In this document: positions 1 to 4,945 of the stretch, one piece after another
Layout: each line of letters starts with the position of its first letter
How positions within the stretch are numbered: the stretch's first letter is position 1
Source of the DNA: Methylococcaceae bacterium NSM2-1
GTDB lineage: Bacteria > Pseudomonadota > Gammaproteobacteria > Methylococcales > Methylomonadaceae
Assembly (NCBI GenBank): GCA_002256705.1
Contig: NQJI01000108.1
Location: forward strand, 1-5,704
Reading direction: 5' to 3'
DNA: 5,704 bases
Program-made: the position numbers and the translations under genes
The notes under the pieces: model-generated
The model's input: only the letters and a program-made list of their open reading frames with translations
What the model was told of the DNA's origin: nothing
Database searches by the model: none

Positions 1-260
1 TCCTGAGTGGTATTGCTCTCCAGTTCACCAAAAGGCAAAGACAAACCACAGCCCCGCTGATCAAAGAGAATAATGCGATAGTGTTCAGGATTAAAAAAAC
101 GCCGATGATCGGGTTTGGTGCCGGAACACGGCCCGCCGTGCAAAAAAATAACCGGAATACCGTCAGGGTTACCGCTTTGCTCTACATAGACCGAATGTTT
201 GCTGTCTGTTTCAAGAAAAAAAGTGTGGTAGGGGGTTATTTCAGGGTAAAGGGTTTTCAT
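1..260 (-). CDS. pip: Proline iminopeptidase (prolyl aminopeptidase), N-terminal part only
   Basis: Reading the minus strand from ATG at 260 gives 86 residues before the window edge, starting MKTLYPEITPYHTFF. This is the N-terminus of an alpha/beta-hydrolase of peptidase family S33, a cytoplasmic enzyme that removes N-terminal proline from peptides. Visible marks are VYVEQSGNPDG (residues 24-34), the oxyanion-loop region HGGPCSG (41-47), FFNPEHYRIILFDQRGCG (55-72) and ESNTT (81-85). The catalytic Ser, Asp and His lie beyond the edge. Family members usually read HGGPG where this one reads HGGPC, with a TGT codon in place of a Gly codon. The ATG is 3 bp after the vapC-like stop and has no clear Shine-Dalgarno, so it is probably read from the toxin-antitoxin transcript. 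Other S33 peptidases are possible, but FDQRGCG plus the N-terminal pattern strongly favours Pip. Confidence 0.9.
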   Translation of the reverse strand, partial: MKTLYPEITPYHTFFLETDSKHSVYVEQSGNPDGIPVIFLHGGPCSGTKPDHRRFFNPEHYRIILFDQRGCGLSLPFGELESNTTQ

Positions 261-263
261 TAT

Positions 264-644
264 TTAAACTGGCTTAAATTTTTTTATTGAAATATCCTTC
301 AAGACTTGATAGTGCTTTACATTGCCTGTAAAAATATCAAGTCCATTCGCCACAGCCGTCGCACTAATTAAAGCATCAGCAAGCTGCATTGAATGACTTA
401 AATAATGGTGTTCAACATAAAACAGGGCTTTGGCTGAAATATCTTCAGAGATGTACAGCACTTTTGCATTCCAAAATCTTAACGCCCGCCTTAATGCAAT
501 AAGTTCCTGTTTATTTCGCATCCCCTGAACCAACTCAATATAAGTCACCACCGAAATAAAAAAACCTGATAATGCTTCTATTTCCTGCCGTGCATTGTTG
601 TTGCCTTTCAAGTACCAGATCAGCACATCCGTATCGACCAACAT
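264..644 (-). CDS. vapC: PIN-domain toxin, VapC-like (type II toxin-antitoxin)
   Basis: This 126-residue protein (MLVDTDVLIWYLKG...) has the size and layout of a PIN-domain ribonuclease toxin. These are Mg2+-dependent RNases, typically cutting tRNA or rRNA, and are inhibited by the antitoxin encoded just upstream. Expected acidic residues are present: D4 and D6 in LVDTD, E37 in TYIE, D90 in QLADALI. The C-terminal TGN (106-108) matches the conserved Thr/Asn-containing end of the fold. The final acidic position is less clear because the motif reads TGNVKHYQ. An open frame reaches a TTG at 647, but the ATG at 642-644 overlaps the antitoxin stop as TGATG, which is the usual coupled arrangement, so I start there. 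It lies between the antitoxin and pip, all on the minus strand. The exact RNA target cannot be read from the sequence. Confidence 0.92.
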   Translation of the reverse strand: MLVDTDVLIWYLKGNNNARQEIEALSGFFISVVTYIELVQGMRNKQELIALRRALRFWNAKVLYISEDISAKALFYVEHHYLSHSMQLADALISATAVANGLDIFTGNVKHYQVLKDISIKKFKPV

Positions 645-886
645 CAAAACCTGCCTTTTCTCAAGCTCTGCACATACTCTTCTACAGATTCAATATCAAT
701 TCGATCCGCCCATATCCCGAACAAATCATCATCATTATCCAGCGCGATTGGCTTATCAGTTTTTTCATAAGGCACTAGCCGGGCGCAAGGTTTGCCTCTG
801 AAGGTGATCACAACATCTTCTCCCCTGCTTACAGCTTCAAGCAGCCCTTTTGAATGAATTCTAAGATCTTTTGCGGTTGCTTTCAT
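644..886 (-). CDS. Antitoxin of the Phd/YefM (prevent-host-death) family
   Basis: This 80-residue protein begins MKATAKDLRIHSKGLLEAV and continues RGEDVVITFRGKPCARLVP (21-39). That is the usual Phd/YefM N-terminal DNA-binding domain, in which a short helix carrying KDLR is followed by the VVIT-GKP-A-LVP beta hairpin. The acidic stretch LDNDDDLFGIWAD (49-61) and the C-terminal helix (about 65-80) are the expected toxin-wrapping, normally disordered part. The stop TGA shares its A with the toxin ATG. The antitoxin neutralises the PIN toxin, and antitoxins of this family normally repress their own promoter with the toxin as co-repressor. The start at 884-886 has only a weak Shine-Dalgarno (CGAG). 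The pairing of a Phd/YefM antitoxin with a VapC toxin is common, so calling it VapB would describe its partner, not its fold. Confidence 0.92.
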   Translation of the reverse strand: MKATAKDLRIHSKGLLEAVSRGEDVVITFRGKPCARLVPYEKTDKPIALDNDDDLFGIWADRIDIESVEEYVQSLRKGRF

Positions 887-906
887 ATTGAGAACTCGTG
901 TTAAGT

Positions 907-921
907 TACTTTTTCAAAGTA
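907..921. promoter_or_regulatory. Candidate operator: perfect inverted repeat over the antitoxin -10
   Basis: TACTTT-TTC-AAAGTA is a perfect 6-bp inverted repeat with a 3-base centre. It overlaps the first four bases of the predicted -10 and extends across the likely transcription start. Phd/YefM antitoxins bind short palindromes at their own promoters, so this is the natural operator candidate. A direct repeat GAACTC at 893-897 (partly shared) and 924-929 lies on either side but is less convincing. The assignment is from position and symmetry only. Confidence 0.45.
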
Positions 922-946
922 TGAACTCAATAACACTAAACGTCAA
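918..946 (-). promoter_or_regulatory. Predicted sigma70 promoter of the antitoxin-toxin-pip cassette
   Basis: On the minus strand a -35 TTGACG (941-946) is followed after exactly 17 bp by a -10 CATACT (918-923). The -35 matches the consensus at 5 of 6 positions and the -10 at 4 of 6, including the key A at position 2 and T at position 6. Transcription would begin near 911, giving a leader of roughly 25 nt before the antitoxin ATG. The location directly upstream of the first gene of the cassette, and downstream of the omp terminator, supports it. Confidence 0.65.
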
Positions 947-964
947 TTCACCCGAAATTTACAC

Positions 965-998
965 AAAAAAAGGGAGGGGTTTTACGCCCTCCCTTTTT
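965..998. terminator. Strong bidirectional rho-independent terminator
   Basis: A 12-bp perfect stem, AAAAAGGGAGGG (967-978) pairing with CCCTCCCTTTTT (987-998), closes an 8-base loop. Because the stem ends are A-tracts and T-tracts, it has a U-run on either strand. On the minus strand it stands 27 bp after the omp stop and gives seven U after the stem (965-971), so it should terminate the outer-membrane-protein transcript before the toxin-antitoxin promoter. No plus-strand gene obviously needs it. Confidence 0.92.
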
Positions 999-1024
999 AT
1001 CGGACTTGATTTTAAGCGCTTGGC

Positions 1025-1930
1025 TTAGAAACCGATACCGAGGTAACCGCCGGCATTTAAGGTATTAACGTTCACACCATCAACGTCGCCAGGTGCATAG
1101 TGGTAACGGACGTCAGCACCGACGTAAAGATTCTTCCAGATTTTGTAGTCAGCACCAACACCAAACATCATGCCTGGAGTTAATACGGTAATTGCATCGG
1201 ATGGCGGACTGATCACATTCAGTTCGAAACCAACTGGAATCAACCAGGGTCTAAATGCACTGTTTTTCAAGAATTTTATTTTTGGAGAAGCCGATACAGT
1301 CGCCATGTTGATAGTTGCTGATTCGGTATTGACTGCGGGTAAAGTAGCACCTCCTCCTAGAGGAACGTTAAAGGATATACCATTGGGCTGAATTGTAGCC
1401 AGCTCTGTATAGTTAACCCCTAGCTCAGCCAATACTTCAGTGTCGTCCATTAGGCCAAACAGGTTATCGTCCAGGCTGAAGTCAAAGCCGGCACCGAAAT
1501 ACCAGGCATCCTGGTCGTTTATATTCCCATTTAACTGACCGTTTGGGTTGCTAGCACCAAAAGCGGTATTTGATGTAGGATCAAGTGTACCACCTCTATC
1601 TTCATTAGCATGAGCATAACCGCCGCGGAAGAATACCATGTTGTCTTTAGTTTTAGCTTCAACAGGCTGGGATTTAACGGATGTCATCCATGCATCCAGT
1701 TCCTGAACTTTTTCAGAATCAGCAGGACGATTTGCTTGCTCTTTTAAGCTCGCCAATTCTGCTTGCATGGCTTGAAGTTGAGCTTCCAATGCGTCAACTT
1801 TGTTGTTTGCAGCTTCTGACATACGCTCTGCTTTTGTGCCTGCAGCAGCTTGTGGAGAAACCAAGGCACCCGCCACTGTTATTGTCGCCAAGGCTACGCC
1901 CAAGCATATGTTATTTTTTTTAAATGTCAT
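1025..1930 (-). CDS. Outer-membrane beta-barrel protein with N-terminal coiled coil
   Basis: This 301-residue protein has a signal peptide (residues 1 to about 30: MTFKKNN, a hydrophobic core, then SPQAAAG with a likely cut after AAA). A heptad-rich helix follows (about 33-68, including VDALEAQLQAMQAELASL). From about residue 97 on there are alternating amphipathic strands rich in Gly and aromatics (FFRGGYAH, AWYFGAGFDFSL, ELGVNYTEL, FGVGADYKIWKNLYVGADVRYHY). It ends in GGYLGIGF; a C-terminal Phe is the beta-barrel assembly signal. The mature N-terminal helix may trimerise or contact peptidoglycan in the periplasm, with the barrel inserted in the outer membrane. A specific substrate or porin class cannot be assigned. 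The start at 1928-1930 is supported by a strong Shine-Dalgarno. It appears to be a single-gene unit ending at the terminator at 965-998. Confidence 0.85.
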   Translation of the reverse strand: MTFKKNNICLGVALATITVAGALVSPQAAAGTKAERMSEAANNKVDALEAQLQAMQAELASLKEQANRPADSEKVQELDAWMTSVKSQPVEAKTKDNMVFFRGGYAHANEDRGGTLDPTSNTAFGASNPNGQLNGNINDQDAWYFGAGFDFSLDDNLFGLMDDTEVLAELGVNYTELATIQPNGISFNVPLGGGATLPAVNTESATINMATVSASPKIKFLKNSAFRPWLIPVGFELNVISPPSDAITVLTPGMMFGVGADYKIWKNLYVGADVRYHYAPGDVDGVNVNTLNAGGYLGIGF

Positions 1931-1935
1931 TGATT

Positions 1936-1948
1936 CCCCCTCATGAGG
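1936..1948 (-). promoter_or_regulatory. Strong ribosome binding site of the outer-membrane protein, joined to a palindrome
   Basis: On the minus strand GAGGGGG (1936-1942) sits 5 bases before the ATG and fixes the start. Its first bases belong to a perfect 10-bp palindrome, CCTCATGAGG (1939-1948). The palindrome could pair between two transcripts or serve as a protein site, but as a hairpin it has no loop and would not be stable. Confidence 0.7.
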
Positions 1949-2330
1949 TTGTTAATTTACAAAAATTTGCTTTAATACAACAAACTTGATTTCACGGGGG
2001 CAATAATAGCAGCAAATTCATTTCCCTACAAGTTTTAACGCTATTTTTTTATTGCCTATTAACCTTTAATTATCAATGAGTAACGGCATAACCTTAATTG
2101 CTCTTATGTAATTGTCTGAAAAAAACAACATAAATCTTCAAATAATCCGACTTACAACGCTATTAAAATTCTTCATGCATCTTGTTCCCACACTGGCGAA
2201 ATAAAACGCCAAACCTGCCATTGATAGTTTGATAGAATCGGTAAAGAACAATGATAATTTATAACACTGTATTCTCTGAGCTCGCTGTGGTAAAAACGTC
2301 AACTGCGCAGTCATTCCCAATCCACTATTT

Positions 2331-2362
2331 TTGCTTTACAAGATTTCCCCCGACTATATGAC
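2331..2362 (+). promoter_or_regulatory. Weak promoter candidate for thiO
   Basis: Two overlapping readings exist: TTGCTT (2331-2336), 18 bp, TATATG (2355-2360); or TTTACA (2335-2340), 16 bp, TATGAC (2357-2362). Each has a decent -35 or -10 but not both. The position, 43-50 bp before the thiO ATG, is suitable. No good Shine-Dalgarno precedes the ATG at 2405, so initiation may be weak or use another signal. Confidence 0.3.
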
Positions 2363-2404
2363 TACACAACGAGTCCACTTTTGTTCTTACCTTTACCCAC
2401 ATCC

Positions 2405-3504
2405 ATGACTAAAACCCCAGATATTACCATTATTGGCGGCGGCGTTATCGGCCTGCTGACTGCCAGAGAATTTTTTAATGCCGGCGCTACAGTGACGGTT
2501 ATCGATAAAAACCTGTTAGGACAGGAAGCTCCTGGGCAGGAGGCGGCATTTTGCTGCCGCTTTATCCCTGGCGGCAGGCGAATGCGATTACTCGCCTGGC
2601 AATACAAAGTCTGTCCTTGTATCCCGTTTTAGCCGCGCAACTGATCTCTGAAACCCATTTGGACCCCGAATGGACTCCCTGTGGTTTACTGATAACCAAA
2701 AATCCGGATATTACCGCAGCAGTCGACTGGTGTAATACCAACAAGATAGCATTTCAACATGCCGGGACGGAATTTTTTAACGACCTTGATACAACCCCGG
2801 AAAATCCGCTTTGGTTGCCCGAGATTGCCCAGGCTCGTAATCCCCGACTGGTTAAATCATTAAAACAGGACCTCATCAACAAGGGTGTGACTTTATTAGA
2901 GCATTGCGAATTGACATCTATTGCTCTGGCACAAAACCGGATAACAAGTATCAACACAACGACGGGACAGTTCACTGTTAACCAACTGGTTATTTCTGCC
3001 GGCGCCTGGACTGGCCAGTTATTCCGGAAACTTTTTCCCGGGATTATGGGCGATGCGCCGAAAATTGCCCCCGTCAAAGGACAAATGTTGTTATTTGACG
3101 CCAAGCCGGAAATTTTGCGCACTATGGTGCTGGACGGGGATCAATACCTGATTCCGCGACGTGACGGAAAAATCCTTGCAGGCAGCACGGTAGAGCAGGA
3201 TGACTTTAATAAAAGCACAACAACAGCTGCACGGGATCGGCTGTCTGAGTTTGCCTTAAAGCTACTGCCGGCGCTTAAAAATGCTCCTCTAATTCATCAT
3301 TGGGCGGGCTTAAGACCCGGCACTGAACATGGCATACCCTATATAGATAAACACCCCGAAATCTGCAATTTAAGCATTAACGCCGGTCATTTTAGAAATG
3401 GCCTGGTGATGGGGCCTGCGTCTGCACAACTCATGGTCGATCTTATTTTAGGCCGCCCTACTGCTGTCGCGCCGGAGCCTTATCAATTATCCCGTCCACA
3501 CTAA
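2405..3504 (+). pseudogene. thiO: Glycine oxidase ThiO (FAD-dependent), interrupted by a one-base frameshift
   Basis: ThiO oxidises glycine to iminoglycine for the thiazole ring of thiamin. The first frame (ATG 2405; an open TTG at 2381 is less likely) gives the Rossmann FAD site ITIIGGGVIG (7-16) and the acidic D34 ending beta-2, then NLLGQEA. Family members continue with a Ser-Trp-Ala-Gly-Gly-Gly pattern. Here WAGGGILLPLYPWRQ is in a different frame, starting at TGG 2533, and the two are joined only by CC (2531-2532), so one base of a Ser codon is missing. Read through, the protein would be 366 residues, normal for ThiO, with later motifs intact (LVISAGAW, KGQMLLF, YLIPRRDGKILAGSTVE, WAGLRPGT, HFRNGLVMGPAS). 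As written, the first frame stops at 2632 after 75 residues. Because the rest is undamaged, a sequencing error or very recent mutation is likelier than old decay. Identity is near certain; functionality is not. Confidence 0.93.
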
Positions 3505-3511
3505 ATTTAAT

Positions 3512-3544
3512 GGACGACCTGCCGGTCGTCCCTATTACAGGGAC
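3512..3544 (+). terminator. Two overlapping hairpins after thiO, possible terminator
   Basis: Hairpin A is GGACGACC (3512-3519) with GGTCGTCC (3524-3531) around a TGCC loop. Hairpin B is GTCCCT (3528-3533) with AGGGAC (3539-3544) around ATTAC. They share 3528-3531, so only one can form fully at a time. B is followed by TTCTAATAT, a poor U-tract, so termination would be weak. A alone could be a short dispersed palindromic repeat. It begins 8 bp after the thiO stop. Confidence 0.5.
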
Positions 3545-3569
3545 TTCTAATATAAAACCTATTGCATAA

Positions 3570-3848
3570 ATGAGCCAGGCAACTGCACTCAAGCGACAAG
3601 ATTTTGATAAGGGCTTCTTCATCGTTGAATCTGAGTCGTGTTTTTATATTACCAATGAACGAAAAGCATACAAAAATTTTGGAGGCATAAAAAATGCCCT
3701 GAAAGAGGCGTCAAGTTCTTCCGGCAGGGATGGCATAAACTTTAGATTACAAGCAGAATCAATAGAATTTGACAAGTTTTGTCCCGTGATTGATTATTTA
3801 CATGATGTTTGCCGATATGAATCTTTTAACGGGAGATTTTCATATTGA
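3570..3848 (+). CDS. Small hypothetical protein, probably frameshifted near its end
   Basis: This 92-codon frame (MSQATALKRQDFDKGFFIVE...) matches no family I recognise. It is polar and mixed alpha/beta in appearance, with FFIVESESCFYITNERKAY (16-34) likely strands, then NALKEASSSS and DKFCPVIDYLHDVCRYE (68-84) a likely helix. There is no signal peptide or membrane segment, so it is probably cytoplasmic. It is AT-rich: 3601-3780 has 64 G or C in 180 bases (36%), clearly below thiO and the next gene, which suggests separate ancestry. No Shine-Dalgarno is visible before the ATG at 3570. The end FNGRFSY then TGA looks premature, because an overlapping frame continues with a convincing protein sequence to the next gene (see 3802-3915). 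It is not the right length or pattern for a DGR Avd protein. Confidence 0.5.
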   Translation: MSQATALKRQDFDKGFFIVESESCFYITNERKAYKNFGGIKNALKEASSSSGRDGINFRLQAESIEFDKFCPVIDYLHDVCRYESFNGRFSY

Positions 3849-3915
3849 ACCCCATTTCGAAGAACTGCTTGACAGAATTTTGCTACCAGCCAGTCAATGG
3901 ATCGCCACATGTTGA
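3802..3915 (+). other. Probable true C-terminal continuation of the small upstream gene, in the +1 frame
   Basis: In the frame beginning ATG 3802 the sequence reads MMFADMNLLTGDFHIE, then PHFEELLDRILLPASQWIATC, ending TGA 3913-3915. The part from 3835 has an amphipathic-helix character (HFEELLDRIL), unlike a random reading. Removing one G from the GGG at 3831-3833 joins the upstream 92-codon frame to it as ...YESFNG-DFHIEPHFEELL..., making a product of about 114 residues whose stop overlaps the next gene's ATG (3909) as ATGTTGA. It might also be a short overlapping gene with its own start at 3802 or 3805. Function unknown. Confidence 0.4.
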
Positions 3916-4787
3916 ATACAGAACTTATTAAACCTAGCTGGGCATCGAAAATAGGCCTTGATTCTGAAGGTTTATGGGTTGAATTTGAACAGCTAGGCAA
4001 AATCAGGCGAGTCTATTTACCACAATCGGGCGATGAGTTTAGGTATGATAGAGTTGGCCTTTTTACCGATCTTATAATCAAAGGCATTACTCAGCGCTGT
4101 CGCTGGATTCCGCCTGGTATTTTTTGCATGGGATCACCTACATCAGAAAAAGAGCGCCGTGATAACGAAATCCAGCATCAAGTTACTCTTTCCCAAGGGT
4201 TTTGGCTTGCTGATACAGCTTGTACTCAAGCTTTGTGGAAGGCTGTGACGGGAGATAATCCGGCATTTTTTAAGGAGAATGAAAATAATCCGGTTGAGCA
4301 AGTAAGTTGGGATGATGTGCAGAAATTCCTGAAGCTACTCAATAACCTGATTCCAGAATTGGGCGCTCGGCTTCCGACGGAAGCGCAATGGGAATACGCA
4401 TGCCGCGCAGGAACGACTACCCCTTTCTCTTTTGGTGAAACCATTACCACTGAGCAAGTCAACTACGATGGCAATGTGCCTTATACAGATGGCAAAAAAG
4501 GCGGGTGCCGGGAAAAAACTGTAGCCGTCAAATCACTTCCAGCTAATCCTTGGGGACTGCATGAAATGCACGGGAATGTTTGGGAATGGTGCGCAGATTG
4601 GTATGACGATTTTTCTGTGTTTCCGGTTGTCGATCCTACAGGTTCCGATACAGGTTCTTCGCGGGTATTGCGCGGTGGCTCATGGAGCAACCATGGATGG
4701 CGTACGCGTTCTGCTAACCGTGGCTGGTACTCACCTGTCAATCGTGACAATTACATCGGGTTTCGGTTTGTCGCAGGCCAAGCTTGA
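3909..4787 (+). CDS. FGE-sulfatase (SUMF1-like) fold protein lacking catalytic cysteines, with DGR-type variable C-terminus
   Basis: From ATG 3909 this is 292 residues; an in-frame ATG at 3897 would add four. A short N-terminal part (KPSWASKIGLDSEGLWVEFE, then a linker) precedes a formylglycine-generating-enzyme domain of C-type-lectin fold. Its marks are RCRWIPPGIFCMGSP, GFWLADTACTQALW, NNPVEQVSWDDVQKFL, ARLPTEAQWEYACRAGTTTPFSFG, LPANPWGLHEMHGNVWEWC, ADWYDD and RVLRGGSW...GFRFV. True FGEs carry a Cys pair just after RGGS; here that stretch is SNHGWRTR, so oxidation of sulfatase cysteines is not expected and a ligand-binding role is likelier. No signal peptide is seen. The C-terminal 37 codons (4662-4772) resemble a DGR variable region. 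It overlaps the stop of the probable upstream frame, so the two are likely co-translated. Shine-Dalgarno is weak (GGA at 3899-3901). An EgtB-like role is unlikely because no DinB domain is present. Confidence 0.88.
   Translation: MLNTELIKPSWASKIGLDSEGLWVEFEQLGKIRRVYLPQSGDEFRYDRVGLFTDLIIKGITQRCRWIPPGIFCMGSPTSEKERRDNEIQHQVTLSQGFWLADTACTQALWKAVTGDNPAFFKENENNPVEQVSWDDVQKFLKLLNNLIPELGARLPTEAQWEYACRAGTTTPFSFGETITTEQVNYDGNVPYTDGKKGGCREKTVAVKSLPANPWGLHEMHGNVWEWCADWYDDFSVFPVVDPTGSDTGSSRVLRGGSWSNHGWRTRSANRGWYSPVNRDNYIGFRFVAGQA
4662..4772 (+). other. Candidate DGR variable region at the end of the FGE-fold gene
   Basis: The codons encode RVLRGGSW, then SNHGWRTRSANRGWYSPVN, then RDNYIGFRFV. DGR targets of the C-type-lectin/FGE class have fixed RGGSW, RSA-R, P--R and GFR anchors with variable codons between. 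The between-anchor codons AGC, AAC, CAT, AAC, GGC, TAC, GTC, AAT, GAC, AAT and TAC can each come from an AAC or AAT codon by changing only A, the DGR mutation rule. GGA, TGG and TCA do not fit a plain AAY origin. No template repeat or reverse transcriptase lies in this window, so this is a resemblance, not proof. Non-DGR homologs keep the same anchors. Confidence 0.4.
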
Positions 4788-4945
4788 GCCAGGCCGATCA
4801 GCGAATCCGCATAACAAGCAGAAGCTACCTGAGCAGCGTTGGTCAGCCGATTTTGGACGAGGCAGCCAGTGTCATCGGAGTGCATTATCAAACCCAGTTA
4901 AAAGAGGATGTTCATGAAAATCAATATGCCGGTCACCGATGTTGA
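4784..4945 (+). CDS. Doubtful 53-residue ORF between the FGE-fold gene and the chemoreceptor
   Basis: A frame starting TTG 4784 (overlapping the previous TGA as TTGA) encodes LSQADQRIRITSRSYL, then SSVGQPILDEAASVIGVHYQ, ending at TGA 4943-4945, inside the chemoreceptor start. It has a protein-like composition and a weak upstream AGG, but no family match and a rare start codon, and it overlaps the next gene by 32 bases. It may be a small coupled gene, the eroded end of a longer gene, or chance. No terminator was seen in 4788-4913. Confidence 0.2.
   Translation: MSQADQRIRITSRSYLSSVGQPILDEAASVIGVHYQTQLKEDVHENQYAGHRC
4901..4907 (+). promoter_or_regulatory. Ribosome binding site deciding the chemoreceptor start
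   Basis: AAAGAGG lies 6 bases before ATG 4914. A second in-frame ATG at 4908 directly abuts the site and is therefore too close to be used, so the protein starts MKINMPVTD. Confidence 0.7.

Larger units (their letters stand above)
1931..2404. other. Long AT-rich intergenic region between divergent omp and thiO
   Basis: This 474-bp stretch contains the upstream regions of both flanking genes and no gene I can support. For omp, the minus strand has a weak promoter candidate, TTGTTG (1978-1983), 18 bp, TAAATT (1954-1959). A small hairpin, TGGCG (2194-2198) with CGCCA (2207-2211), lies mid-region with an AAATAAAA loop. A 60-codon minus-strand frame (2138-2320) has no Shine-Dalgarno or recognisable motif and is probably chance. 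No tRNA, TPP-riboswitch core or clear repeat was seen. Confidence 0.6.

Noticed and set aside
2266..2290. CTGAG-like motif upstream of thiO as a possible TPP riboswitch
   Set aside because: The second conserved element of the TPP riboswitch and the expected helices are absent, so there is no support for a riboswitch.
2138..2320. 60-codon minus-strand ORF in the long intergenic region
   Set aside because: No Shine-Dalgarno, no recognisable motif, low-complexity AT-rich context; most likely chance.
2754..3122. 122-codon minus-strand ORF within thiO
   Set aside because: It is antisense to conserved ThiO motifs and has no independent support.
3570..3848. Small gene as a DGR accessory (Avd) protein
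   Set aside because: Too short, not an evident four-helix bundle, and lacking the basic helix pattern expected of Avd.
4561..4917. 118-codon plus-strand ORF overlapping the FGE-fold gene
   Set aside because: It is the +1-frame shadow of the FGE-fold domain, whose motifs are unmistakable in the other frame.
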